Source: Paramoeba atlantica
Lineage: Eukaryota; Discosea
Direction: 5' to 3'
DNA: 64,000 bases
NCBI GenBank assembly: GCA_977017575.1
Contig: CDRNVI010000167.1
Location: forward strand, 96,963 to 160,962
In this document: positions 32,048 through 43,355 of the stretch, in pieces
Numbering within the stretch: the first letter of the stretch is position 1
Layout of the letters: every line of letters starts with the position of its first letter
The notes under the pieces: generated by a model
Told to the model about the DNA's origin: nothing
The model's input: only the letters and a program-made list of their open reading frames with translations
Databases searched by the model: none
Program-made: the position numbers and the translations under genes

Positions 32048-32575
32048 TCTATCCTTACATATACTTGGAATTGTTTTTTTCAGGAATAATGGTGTTGAAT
32101 TAGTGTTTCCTCCAGCAACTCTGTTAAAAGACAAGTTAGAGCTTTTGAAGAATATAATTGGATGGAGTAAGTTGAGAACTATCAGCAGATATGCTCAGCT
32201 CCCTGTGGGGTGGTCTTCTACCATAGCAAACTTGAGAAAGGGAAGATAACAGCAAAAAAGAACCCTTAGATGACTTCTAAGGGTTTTTTTTTTTTAGTTT
32301 CCTTTCTCTTCAATAATAGATTGGATTATGAGGTTATCTTCCTCCTTGTGGGCAAGGATGGCATAGTGTTTGGTTCTTACCTCTACTTTAATACTTCCCT
32401 TGAGGTTGGTTTGACTTTCAATAGCTCTCAGGAAGTTAGGGAAGGTAGGAATCTCATTGAAGAAGACAAAGGCTCCTACTGGGAAGAGGGGGCATACTCT
32501 GGCTCCTTTAATGAGAGACAAGTTGAGTTTGGTAGCAAGGTGAGTGGAAAGGGAGGCATTCTTAATATTCCACAT
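32048..32575 (-). pseudogene. LINE-B 5' end and ORF1 pieces
   Basis: 32060-32292 duplicates 31080-31313 (5' end, hairpin and A-tract on the minus strand). 32296-32570 duplicates 30790-31050 (ORF1 start). Their order is inverted relative to an intact copy, so two truncated LINE-B copies meet at the A-tract. Confidence 0.7.
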
Positions 32576-32904
32576 CTTTTTTCTTTTTAACACTAGACTT
32601 TATTAGGTGATGACCTAATCCAAAGCTACTAATTTTTTTAAGGTTAAAGATAACAAGGATAGAATTTCACTTTTTTAGGTTCAAATGGTCTAAAGACTTT
32701 TAATTCACTTAAACTCCTTCTCAGGGAATTTATTCTCTGCTTTTTAGCAAATAGAGCAGAGAATAACCTATTCCATTTTTCACATTCAAGTGAGCAAGAA
32801 GAGAAAATAATGTTTTTAATATTTTTCTCTTTGAAATTTGAACCTGCAACCCTGAATTGAAGCAATAGTTATTTTACCAACTAAGCCATTATACCACAAT
32901 TAGC
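32576..32904 (-). mobile_element. SINE, minus strand
   Basis: Begins on the plus strand with T-rich sequence and aacactagactttatt, the inverse of the AATAAAGTCTAGTGTT tail, and ends in the inverse tRNA-like head (ccaactaagccattataccaca). Full-length single-head member of the family. Confidence 0.85.
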
Positions 32905-34648
32905 TTCATTCTATCTTTTCAAGGTAGCTTTTAGTATTTTCAAGGAAGTGGGTTCAAGATTCTTTTTCTTTCTTACATAATCAACAGGTAGGAGGTTTCA
33001 AAGTAAAATGGGAGATTTTATCCATTTTTGAGAGACCATGAATCAAAAATTTGGTAAGATTTCATTGGAGCTGAGGTTTAAAAGTATAAGCTAAATTGTA
33101 GACAATATATTTGATCTTTCCGCCCTCTTGGTAGATATCTTCAAGCACAATAGATACTTGATGAGAAAGGGAATTATAGTTTGTTTTGGTTAGGCCTTCC
33201 AAAGTCACTTTTTTAGAGATTTTTGAAGCAGTAGAGTAAGCATCAAGTCTCATAGCTTCAATAGCCAAGGGATTCTTGTATTTATGACTTAGAGGTTTAT
33301 GAGAGATAAGAAGAGCCTAATTGAAGAGAATGAAATGGTGAACCTGACATTTACTACCCATAAGAGAATAGCAAGCAGTCAAAATGGTGGTTTTTAGATT
33401 GGCATATGCTCCCAAGGTAGCTTGAATGAGTTTCCATACTATCACAGATACAAATTAGAGGATAAGTTTAAAGCAGGCCAAGTAACCCATACAAGGAATT
33501 AAGTAGGTGTTGATCATCCTTACTCTCACTGCAAAGGGCCCTCCTTGATTCTTAATGACCTTACTTACTCCTTGCATCTTTTCACATACTTTAAATCAAT
33601 CCTTCTTTGATTCCATCTTACAGCTTATTCACACACCCAAATAAGTTATCTCATTGCTTCTAAAGTTGGTTTTGGACATTGCAGACCAAGGGCCAGAGGG
33701 TTTATACATTTGAGTTATCAAAACAAAGCACTTTAAGTAATTCAAGAGAGCATCAGTTGCCTTTTCATACTTCTGAAAAGTGGAGGTCAAGAGGTTAATG
33801 GTGTTAACTTTTTTCAAGAGTAGTCCAAGGTCATCCATGAAACCAAAGAGCTTTTCAAGAGGGTGGTTCTTGTTGAAACTCACCAGCAATAAATCAAAGA
33901 CAATTAGGAAGAGAAGAGGGGAGATTGGACAGCCTTGTTGAACTCCAGTTCTACTGGTAATAGAGTCAGCTGGAGAGAAGCTAGGTTTCCCTTCAATTGA
34001 GGGTAATCAGGTTTTAGAGAGGTGAAGTACTTTCTCAATCACAAAGATAGCTTGGAAAGGAGCCTTCAATTTCTTCAAGATGTGAATTAGAGCATCACAG
34101 TTTACATAATCATAAGCCTTGCAGAAGTTAGTTTGGAAGAGTAATATTTTGTTCATTGGCCAAAGCTTCATAAAAGGCATCATAAATTGTTTTCACAGCT
34201 GCATCAATTGATTTCCCCTTAAACATTGCATGTTAAGTATCAAAGATTACTCCACTTACAATTTCAGAAAACCAAAGAGCTTAATATTGCATTACAATTC
34301 AATAATCAGAGTTTGTTACACTTATAAGTCTGAACTGGTTAGAGCAAGAAATGTTCTCAACCTTGAGAATCAAACACAATTAGCTCTCTCCAAAGGAATT
34401 AAGGAATTTCATACCTCTCCTGCTTGTTGAATTCACATCTTTTGATATTTCTTATAAGTTTTCTGATAGAGGGAGAAGGAAATTCCATTAAGACCTGCAC
34501 TGGTATGGTTGGCTTGAAGGAGCAGCTTTTCAACTTTCAGAAGGTTTACTATATGATTTTCAGAGTTTAGAAAGTGAAAGGGGTAGTTGTTAAGAAGTTC
34601 ATCCAGGGCTTTGAGGTTATAAGAGCATTCAGTTCCCAGGAGATCACC
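32905..34648 (-). pseudogene. LINE-B RT, second copy
   Basis: 33629-33889 gives FGFMDDLGLLL, the RT active site with FMDD as in LINE-A. 33062-33268 gives the post-RT region. 34205-34648 overlaps in homology with 27147-28040, proving a separate copy. The 3' end is cut beside the SINE and the 5' end at the LINE-A junction near 34648. Confidence 0.8.
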
Positions 34649-34862
34649 TCAAATTGAAAATGTATTGGTGGAGAAACCCAACAACAAAAAGAAAGCAAAA
34701 TCAATATTAAAAAAATTGAATCTGAACATTAAATGAGCAAGTACAACTGAGAATTTTGGAAGAGTCTATAAAAGGTTGGAAAATGGTTCAATTTTCCCAG
34801 AGGATAGGAAATTAAGGCATCAAGCTTTTTACTTGGTTGAGTATCTTGTGAAGACAGAATAT

Positions 34863-34895
34863 CGGGTTCCTTCCAGGCCAAAAGACTAATTAGGC
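34863..34895 (+). repeat. Terminal inverted repeat of the PiggyBac-type element (low-coordinate end)
   Basis: cgggttccttccagg, then gactaattaggcc. The match to the other end covers the outer 14 bp, followed by the subterminal taattag palindrome. Confidence 0.85.
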
Positions 34896-35076
34896 CCCTA
34901 TTTTTGACTCCTTTTTTGAAGCCACTGGTGGGTGGAGGGGAGATTTTTTTTGATAAACTTTTTAATAAAGATCTTTTAAACAAGAATATCAAGAAATATT
35001 TGTCCAAATATTGTTTTTTGAAAAAAAAAATTGAGTCACCAAAAAAAAAAAAATCATCATTTTTCAAAAGGACTAA

Positions 35077-37191
35077 TTAGTCCTCAGTCATGTGCCTGCT
35101 CATATGGTCAGCAAAGCAACCTGAACAAAAAATGAGTGTTTGATCACAGGAGCAATAGGTTCGAACTTTCTTTGTACAATTTGTCCCATTGCATCTATTC
35201 TTCTGGTACTCTTGTCTGGCTTCAGTCCAATTACCCTTTCGCCAAACTCCAGCAAAGTTGGGCTTGGTCATCAGATGATGTTCTACACGAGTTGGGAGTG
35301 GTATTCGCAGGTTATAGCCTTCATCCAAGGGATGATTCTGAGAGAGTAGACCTTGGGCAACCTCAAAACGAAATTCTGCAAAGGAGAGCTCTTTGGCTTG
35401 GGGGAAAAAGCGCTGAAATATGAGGAAGGCATTGACTTCCACAACTGCAAGAATGAAAGCAAACTGCCTGTGGACCCATTTTTTGGTCTTCCAGGAACTC
35501 TCCAAGGAGAGAGAACCTTGCCTCAGTTGGTTGTGATCATCCACACAATGCCTGGTTTGATAGTAAAAGTCAAGAGGCTGAGTATATCGCAGGGAGAGTC
35601 TTTGGCCTTCAAGCTTGCGATTTCGTGGGCGACCAGTGGGAAAAGAAGTTCCCCAGGTATTAATCATTATAGAAGAGTGATGAACATCTTGGAAAGCCTC
35701 CACATAGAATTTATGACCTCTCAGAGATCCTTTCTTCACTTTCACATAACCAGGTTCCTTCTCCTTGAGGTGTGCAACAATCTCTTCCCCTGGAATTCCT
35801 TTGGGCCAATATCGTTTTTTCTTCACAACTGAAGTACAATACAATCCCTTTTCTAGAAGTTGAATACAACCTTCCAACACACAAAAACCACTATCCAAAG
35901 CAACTACTCGACCAGTTCCCCAAATTCCCTCAGTCATTCTAAGCATTAAACCAACAGTTTTCGCTCCAGAACCAGATGGAGGTTGAAACTTGGGCAGGCC
36001 CATTTCAGAAGGATGGGACTTTCCTTCCACAATTTCAAGAAAGAATATCACTCTAGTCTCCCCACAACCAATTGTATGATATTCATTTCCAAAAGGATGA
36101 GGTTTCCTCTGAACAAACATCCAACCAGGAGCCCATTTACAAAACCACACCACCATAGACTCATCCAGACAGACCTGCCAACTTGGAACAAAGATGGTCT
36201 TCATCTTTTCATTAAAAGCAGCAATCAGGGGTCGAATTTCCCACATCCGGTCTGTGTAAGAGGGTTTTGCAGAGAGAGGAGCAAGTTTAAGAGAGGAGAC
36301 AATCATATCAAACCGATTTCTACTGATATATTTCCCAAGATAAGGCAGTGTACCACGCAAGGAAGATCCAGCTGAATCCTTTGAAATTCGAAAAAAATCC
36401 CTTCTTTTATGTCCTGGGTAGAAAGACATAATCTGGCACAAGGCAATAAAATCAAGCATTTCAGCTTCAGTGAAGTTCAAAGAACGGTTAAACTCATTTG
36501 TTGCTTTCAGCACATCAGTTTTTAGAAAGGTTAGAGGCAGAACTTGGAGAAAAATATCGAGGGGAGTGGGGACATGAACAGCATCAAAGCGAATTCTTGT
36601 ACAGGCCTTGAGGTCTTGTGCTCCTATCACAGCACGAGCATCAGTTGTTGAGGAAGACCACTCAGAAACAAAGGAAAGATCATTTTCAACGAGTTCTGCT
36701 GCATTGTCTTCCCCTTCCTCCTCAATATCAGAGCAAGATTCAGTATCTTCATCATCAGTATCAGATGAGCTCAAAACAGGCACAGAGGTTGTTGATGCCT
36801 GGGCTGAACCAGAACTTGATCCTCCTGAGCCAGAAGAGGATGATGAAGATGAAGATGGATGAGTTGAAGTCCCACAACCCTCTGAGACATCCACTTCTCC
36901 GACAAACTTTAAATTTTCAGGGAGAGCCAGAAGGTAATCATTCTGGAAGACAGGAGAACGAAGCAAAACTACCATCTGAGATTTCCTGTCATAGTTCTGA
37001 AGTTCCACCCTTTTCACCCTGAGTGAAGAGAGAGATGCTCCTTGATATTGGTCACCAAAATGTTTCCTTAGAAGATGAGAAGGGCGAAGGTTCACAGCTT
37101 TGCAGAACCAAATAGTCCCCTCCTTCAATTCTTCAATTCTTGGGGAAGTTGATCCAGAACTCATTTTTCTCACCACTGTAACTTTTTTCAT
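35077..37191 (-). CDS. PiggyBac-type transposase (DDE_Tnp_1_7 family)
   Basis: 704 residues without a stop, starting at ATG 37191; Met10 (37164) is an alternative start. The N-terminus is acidic and Ser-rich (about 100-165). Then DIFLQVLPLTFL (about 212) and the catalytic core: VCLDESMVVW (about 343, first Asp), RKPHPFGNEYHTIGCG, VVALDSGFCVLEG (about 432, second Asp), KKKRYWPKGIPGEE and FQDVHHSSIMINTWG (third Asp). The C-terminus has a Cys/His cluster (CNGTNC, CSCDQTLIFCSGC, HMSRH) like the PiggyBac zinc domain. It would cut and paste the element in the nucleus. It keeps more CpGs than its surroundings and is the only long intact gene in the window, so it is probably recent and possibly active. 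Confidence 0.9.
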   Translation of the reverse strand: MKKVTVVRKMSSGSTSPRIEELKEGTIWFCKAVNLRPSHLLRKHFGDQYQGASLSSLRVKRVELQNYDRKSQMVVLLRSPVFQNDYLLALPENLKFVGEVDVSEGCGTSTHPSSSSSSSSGSGGSSSGSAQASTTSVPVLSSSDTDDEDTESCSDIEEEGEDNAAELVENDLSFVSEWSSSTTDARAVIGAQDLKACTRIRFDAVHVPTPLDIFLQVLPLTFLKTDVLKATNEFNRSLNFTEAEMLDFIALCQIMSFYPGHKRRDFFRISKDSAGSSLRGTLPYLGKYISRNRFDMIVSSLKLAPLSAKPSYTDRMWEIRPLIAAFNEKMKTIFVPSWQVCLDESMVVWFCKWAPGWMFVQRKPHPFGNEYHTIGCGETRVIFFLEIVEGKSHPSEMGLPKFQPPSGSGAKTVGLMLRMTEGIWGTGRVVALDSGFCVLEGCIQLLEKGLYCTSVVKKKRYWPKGIPGEEIVAHLKEKEPGYVKVKKGSLRGHKFYVEAFQDVHHSSIMINTWGTSFPTGRPRNRKLEGQRLSLRYTQPLDFYYQTRHCVDDHNQLRQGSLSLESSWKTKKWVHRQFAFILAVVEVNAFLIFQRFFPQAKELSFAEFRFEVAQGLLSQNHPLDEGYNLRIPLPTRVEHHLMTKPNFAGVWRKGNWTEARQEYQKNRCNGTNCTKKVRTYCSCDQTLIFCSGCFADHMSRHMTED

Positions 37192-37330
37192 TCAGACTTT
37201 CTGAGAAAGGCATTGTGATGAAAATCAAGAAAAAACCTCAAAGAAACGCAAAAGAAAGTAAAAAAAAAAAAAAAGTTCAAAAATGAGCTTTATTTTGGCC
37301 AACAAACAGGAGCCTAATTAGGCCCAAAAA

Positions 37331-37359
37331 GACTAATTAGGCCCCCCTGGAAGGAACCC
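37331..37359 (-). repeat. Terminal inverted repeat of the PiggyBac-type element (high-coordinate end)
   Basis: gactaattaggcc followed by cctggaaggaaccc, complementary to 34864-34877. A second taattaggcc lies just inside near 37313. Confidence 0.85.
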
Positions 37360-38345
37360 AATATATTAAAAGAAAAAAGGGTAAATCAAAAGAAGTGATT
37401 AATATTAGAGTGGGGTGGGAGAAAAGAAAGAATGAGAGTAAAGAGGAAAAAGGAAAAGTATTATAAAAGAAAAGAAGAATCACATAAGAAAAAGAAAGTG
37501 GGGAAAGAAAGTTAGTGAACCTTCCAAATGAAGAAAGGGTGAGCATCAACCATCTGCTTATGGAAAAACCTGAGGAAAGAAATAATGGTGTTCAAGATAG
37601 TGCCTCCTTTTCTTTTTTATTTGAAGATTTAGGTATGAGAGTGGAAAGAGGAAAAGAGAAAGAGGGAGAAGCTATGGAGATTGAAATGAACAAAGAGTCT
37701 GCTAGAATAACCCAAGCAAGGAGAGAAAGCAAGGGAGGGAAGTTAATCATTAAAAAAAAAAAAAAAAAACAAACAAATAAATGATGATTAAACTCAGGAA
37801 GAGAAAAAATAAGAAGAGAAAAGAAAAGAAATTGATGGATATCAGAAGTAGTTTTGGTGTTGGCCCCTAAGAAACTCCTTCCCCAACAATAAACTTGTCT
37901 AATGTAACCCAATTAGAGTGCCTCCCATCAAATCCTCTAAGTGATTTTGAAGTTGATTCATGTGATAGATCCTCAGCTAATGTAATTGAGTATGATGAAT
38001 GTAGGTTTCCCAATGCATATGTTATTTCCTGAAACATGAATGAGGTTCAAAATTTCAACAAATTGAGAACCCTTCAGAAGATAGTTGTGAGTTGTTGGCC
38101 TCTTTTCATTTTGATTCAAGAATCTCACTCTAATTTTGAATGTGACTTTAATTTCATCAAGAACCAATTGAGAAAGTATATTTGGTTAAGAGACAACTCC
38201 TCTAGAAAGAGAAGAAGTCTGCTCATTGGAGTTAAGTAGATGGAGGGGGTGAAAGAGATTTCTTCTTTTTGTTTCTTTGATTAGACCATGAGTAGATTAT
38301 TTGAAGTTCATATGACTATTAAATCAACAAACTATTCTATTTTAA

Positions 38346-40144
38346 AGGCCACAAGATTATTTAAAAAAATGGTTAAAATATGTTCATTCACAAAGTTTTC
38401 CAACACAACTTTATAGTGGTTTTCAAAGTTTTTGAGGTGTTTGCCAAACATCACACATTCCTTGTATTGTATCCTTTTCTTTTTTCTTCACCATTTTGCT
38501 TTTGGACTTGAAAAAAAACAAAAAAAAAAGCAAAAAAAAACAAAACAAAAAATTTGAATGATTTTTTATCTCTTTTTCAAACTATATTTTAAATCAAAAA
38601 ATTTCTTGTAATTCTATTTTCTAAAAAAGATGAAAAAAGCTAAGTCTAAAAAGTTTGGAAAAATAATGGCCATAATAAAACACACTCAAACTTCTTTTCT
38701 TTGATTTCTTGAGGTTGATGAAAGCTATTTTGAAGAGAGATTTGAAGGAAAAAAGTTGAAAACAATCAAAAGAACCTCTCCACTTCAAGAAACCCTGAAA
38801 AAAAACATTGTTTGTCTTTATAATAATCAACTCAATCATGAATATTGTGTCCACAAACCAACAACTTTGTTCAACAATAAAGATAAGTTAGAAAGGTTAA
38901 ATTGACATTTTCAACAGTTTGTTTATACTTTGTTCTTCAATATTCACTCTTTTTAATTTGTTCTTTTTGTCTCTTATTTATTGCTTCACCAAACTAGCAA
39001 CTCAAAACTCTTGATTCAATTTCTATTTTTTGTTTTGAGTTTTTATTTTTTAACAAGAAAATAAAAAGGAAAAAGAAATTAAAGGAACCTAATTCATGAT
39101 AAACCTTCTTTGCAAAAAAAGAGAAATCCAAACAAAAAAAAATAAATCCTTTTTTTAACTTCTTTTCAAATAATAAGAGAGGGGAGATAATCAATTGGTG
39201 ATACTCTTGTAATATTTGATTTGCTTGTTCACCAATCAATTAGAAAAGTTCTTTTTTTTCTTCTTTCTTTTTTATAGCAATTATAAAGTTTATAAATTGT
39301 CTTTGCAAAAGACTTCAACTGCAGTTCATTTTCCAACTTTTTAATAATCACCATCAAAACTTATTTTCCATAGTTCTCATTTGAACTTAAAAAATCAAAA
39401 AAAGTCATAAAAAGAGCAAGAGTTGCAGAACTCTTTGTATAGAACAGCCCATTAAAGGTAAATCATTTGCAAATTAAAAAGATTGATCTGCCTTTTAACT
39501 AAAATTTTCTTGTTAAATAAAGAGTTACTAAAATTTGTTCTAGGGTTAACCTATGAAAAAAAAAGTGAAAAAAAAAAAGAAAAGAAAGTGAAAATTTTAT
39601 AAGAAAAAAAAAAATCTCAAAAAAGAACAACTGGAGAAAGCAAAAAAGAAAAAAAAAAAAACCTTTCATCTTCTTTGGTCCTTGTACTCTCTCCAAAAAG
39701 TCTAACCTCTGAGTTTTGTTATAACTTTGTTTGTTCTTTTGTTTGGCCATAAAAACTTATTGATAATTCTCTAACAAATTGCTTGTATAAAAATTAGACT
39801 TTGGAGAATTGAAAAATCAACATAAAACACTGACCATCTTCTCTCTGAATAAAAAAAAGTGAGAGACAAACATCATTTGTGATAAATTTGTTAACCACCT
39901 TTTCATCAAAAATAATTTAAAAAAAAAAAGAACTTCTTTTGTTTGATATAAACTAAAGAATGAAACAAAACCTATCAATTGATTGAAAAAGAAAGTTTCA
40001 ACAAAATTGTTTTCTTTCACAAGAGTGAGAGCTTTATCTCACAGCAGTAAGCAACACAATACCAAACAAACAAATGTAAAAAAAAAAAAAGAGAGACTAC
40101 AATAGGGTCTAAAAAAACATGCTGTTTTCTGCAGTGTTTTGAAG
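38346..40144. other. Unrecognised AT-rich segment replacing part of LINE-A endonuclease
   Basis: About 1.8 kb with long A and T runs. No frame over about 85 codons looks real, and I see no terminal repeats or target duplication. LINE-A homology stops at about 38345 (equivalent 18310) and restarts at about 40145 (equivalent 18760). It could be a decayed element or filler from break repair. Confidence 0.5.
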
Positions 40145-42611
40145 GTAGTGAATGAGTTTTTGATTAGGTTCAAGACCACAACTTGGGAATTAGTTTCCTA
40201 CTAAAGAGAAAGAAACACTGAAACAGCATTGTTTAGAGAACTGTGGAAGATCCACTTTCTTGTAAGATCTCTTTGCAATTCTCACATTCTTAAGAAATCT
40301 ACTATCCAGAGACCATACTCTTCCCTTGAAATGGGTCTGTTGGACCAAGCCTCTTTTAGTTGGAAGGGTCTGAAGAAAGAGAAGTTGTGGAGGAGAGGAA
40401 TAATCCTCAGAATGATTTTTGTAGCATTCAAGAAGATTGAATATATTAAAGAACAGTTGGGGATTTTTATTAACAATCACTCTATGAGGCCTAAAGTGAG
40501 ATTATCCCTAAGGATTAAAGGAATTGTTGTGGATGGGGTTATTTCCAGAGATAATGATATGGTCTAGAAAGCAATTAAAGAATTTTGGGGGAATCTTTTG
40601 AGCTCAGTGAGGCTGTACAACAAGGACTCTCTTTAGAAGCTGATTGAGAACTAGAAACCTTAGTTTCCTAAGATTGATTACCATGTTGTTGATGGGGTCA
40701 AGGTTGATAAACTGCTGCAATGGTATAATAATTCAAGTGCTGGCCTAGATGGTATCCCCTTTACTCTCTACAAAGTGACAAGTGAACAACTGTGTGATAT
40801 ATGGTGTGAACTTATCTAAAAAGCTGGAGAATTAATGGATTTTCTTAAGTCATTTGAGGAGAGTCAACTTATATTGCTACCCAAGATTGAGAATATTCCT
40901 TGTCCTGATCAATTTCAATCAATAAGTATTATTAATTCTGATTATTGGATTGTGATGAGATATTGGGCCAAATGGCTGATGGAAAGTGCCAGAGAGGTGA
41001 TTTTCCCTGAACAAAATGCTATGTTTGCTGGAAGGTCCATTGATAATGCAGTGGAATTGATACATGATGGGTTTATGGAAGCTGTGGCAAAGGGCAAAAA
41101 CATGACCATCCTCCAAACTGACTTTTGTAAGACCTATGACTATATTAATTACAAAGCTTTTATAAAGTTGCTGATTCGATTGAATACTCCACTTCAAGCC
41201 TTTGAAGTTGTATCTAAAGTACTACAAGAGTTAGATATATGGCTTTCAACTGTAGGATTGAATGATAAAACACAAAAGAAAGCCATCAAGAGTTGGACTG
41301 ATGTGTGATAAAGCTGCTTCATTTCACTTCTATTGTTCATTATTCTTTTTAATGTTTTATTAGTTAGTTTAAACAATGGAGGTGACTTTAAGAAGCTTGC
41401 TGGGTTTATGGATGACTTAGCCCTTTTCCTCCATAGAGTTCAATCTATAAATTCCTTAATCTCAATCTTCCAAGAATATGAACAAAGAACTGAAGCTAAA
41501 CTCAACTACAATAAATGTTTTGTATTATCAATTGAAAAAGATCTTTGAGTTAAAATGCCTTTGGCTAATTATTTGAGAGAAAAGACTGTATACTTGGGAA
41601 TTATAATTTCTTGAAGAATGAACCCAACTGAGAATTGAGAAGAGATAATCAAGAAAATACAAAAGGTTGGAACAGCAATTAAGCAAAAGAAAGGCAGCTT
41701 CAATGAGAGAGTTTAGATGATTAATATTTACTTTATTCCTTGTATGGATTATTTGGTAAGATTTAAGTTTATCTCAAAAGCTATCTCCTCAAAGATGTGG
41801 AAAGCCATTCATTCAGCCTTAGATGCATATGCAAATCTAAAGTCCTATGTAATGACTTTTCTTTGTCCCCTGTTCTTTGAAAAACCCCAAGTTAAACACC
41901 CTATTCTGTTCAACTGAGCTTTACTGGTATCAAAAAAGCCTCTCTAAGATTATTATAAGAATCTATTATTTATTGAAGCTATGAGGATTGATGCTTTAGA
42001 AGCTAATAGGGTTATCTTAGAACAAGTGAGGATGGGTTCTAAAACCAAGAGATCTTTCTCTCTCCTATCTTAAAACATTTTTATAGGAGTGAAGAATTTC
42101 TATGTGGGGGATGGGTGCTTGAAATGTGTGATCTATAATTTATCTCTTCCACAAAGACTCCAAATTAAGCAAAATCTTCTGAAGTTCTTCTTGAGGGGCC
42201 TTCCAACTATGGATAAGATTGTCCATTTCATATTTGTGAATTTACTTTGTCAGCTGTATAGGAAAGCCAAAAAGTCAAAGGTGCACCTCCTCAAAAAATG
42301 TTTAAAAGCTAAGGTGATTTTGAAAACTATTAAGAAGAGATGCTTTGTTTTAAAGATTCCTGGGTAGAAGAGTGCTGACTTTGTGTGTGAATTCATGAAT
42401 TAGTATTTAAAGAAGGCTAATGCATTTGTAGTGAGTATAGCTCTATTGAGCTTGTGAATTATTGTATATATAGAAGAATCTAAGTTTCCAAGCTTTATTA
42501 TTAAAATTTTTGATAAAATTGCTAAAACAAATAAAATAATCCTCAAACTTTAGACTATAAGAAAAATTTCTTCCAAAGGTAAAAGAGAAGTGAAATAACT
42601 AAAGTTCAAAT
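40145..42611 (+). pseudogene. LINE-A second copy: RT and knuckle region
   Basis: Contains GIVVDGVISRDND (about 40515), the AGRSIDNAVELIHDG block (about 41025), QTDFCKTYDY (about 41115), GFMDDLALFL (about 41400) and the post-RT blocks to about 42370. It has no frameshift at the site where the first copy lost one base (41335). Many stops, with TGA and TAA in the VxQGC box. Cut at 42611 by Ty3-B. Confidence 0.85.
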
Positions 42612-42918
42612 AGTTGAGTCTTCTACAGAATAGTATGGAGATAGAGACAAGAACAGAGAACAAGAACAAAGAACAAAGAAAGAACAAGCTTGGTTCAATG
42701 TCTTTTATCAAATGCGTTCCAAAAGCCAAAAAGAACAAAAGAAAGTTTACGCTCTTTTGCCCACAAATGGGTCCAAAGAACAAAACCTCTTTTGTACAAA
42801 AAAGGGCAACAAATAATTTACAATTATTTACAATCGGAAAACACACACAAAACAGTTCAGTGTTTCCGCTCACCAACAAAATGACAAAGTCAACAAAACC
42901 AACTATGACAACCCAACA
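42612..42918 (-). repeat. 3' LTR of Ty3-B
   Basis: On the minus strand TGTTGGGTTGTC...GACTCAACT. A C-run at 42919-42924 (polypurine on the minus strand) lies beside it. The terminal CT instead of CA is shared by both LTRs. Confidence 0.9.
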
Positions 42919-43022
42919 CCCCCCGCAAGTGCACTTGCTCGCAATTCACGACACACAATAAAAACAAAACAAAAAAAAAACAAAACAACCAATACAACAA
43001 GCATCACAACAGAAATAGTTCC

Positions 43023-43350
43023 TCATTTCTTCTTTACACACCATGTCGATTTTCTCTGCTTTGCATTGTATTCTTGAATCGCATCATCTGCCAAAAAATC
43101 ACTTGCAGGTTGCCAAGATGTCTCATCATAATATTTCCATTTGACAAGGTACTCCTTCTTGCCATCTTTGCCCTGATCATCCAAAATTTTCTCAAATTCA
43201 TAGATATCAGATAAATTCGTTTCTCCTGGAATCACTTTCAATCATGTAATAGGAACTTCTGCTTCAAGAACTTTCCCATCAATACATTTCAGTGAATAAC
43301 CTTTCGTCTCATTGTTATATTTAGCAATACGAAAAGAGCCTTCCCAGCGT
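43023..43350 (-). pseudogene. Ty3-B integrase C-terminus with chromodomain
   Basis: YEFEKILDDQGKDGKKEYLVKWKYYDETSW followed by the helix region QPASDF...IQEYNAK is a well-formed chromodomain with aromatic cage candidates. Upstream, KCIDGKVLEAEVPIT is the end of the integrase tail; a TGA separates the two where Arg fits. It would direct integration to marked chromatin. Confidence 0.85.
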
Positions 43351-43355
43351 TGCTG

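Larger units (their letters stand above)
34863..37359 (-). mobile_element. PiggyBac-type DNA transposon, apparently intact
   Basis: 2497 bp. The ends are inverted: gggttccttccagg at 34864-34877 and its complement at 37346-37359. The motif gactaattaggcc, or close to it, occurs inside both ends (34884, 37331), with related copies near 35065 and 37313. It is flanked by AATAT (34858-34862 and 37360-37364). The uninterrupted LINE-A sequence at 17291-17300 confirms a clean join with one AATAT. It contains a single 704-codon transposase gene. PiggyBac elements normally use TTAA; this one does not. Confidence 0.85.

Noticed and set aside
32258-32294. Bacterial-type terminator (stem plus T-run)
   Set aside because: The context is a eukaryotic LINE end; the structure is kept as a finding, not called a terminator.
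36608-37022. Plus-strand frames inside the transposase gene
   Set aside because: Antisense shadows of the Ser/Asp/Glu-rich N-terminus of the 704-residue transposase.
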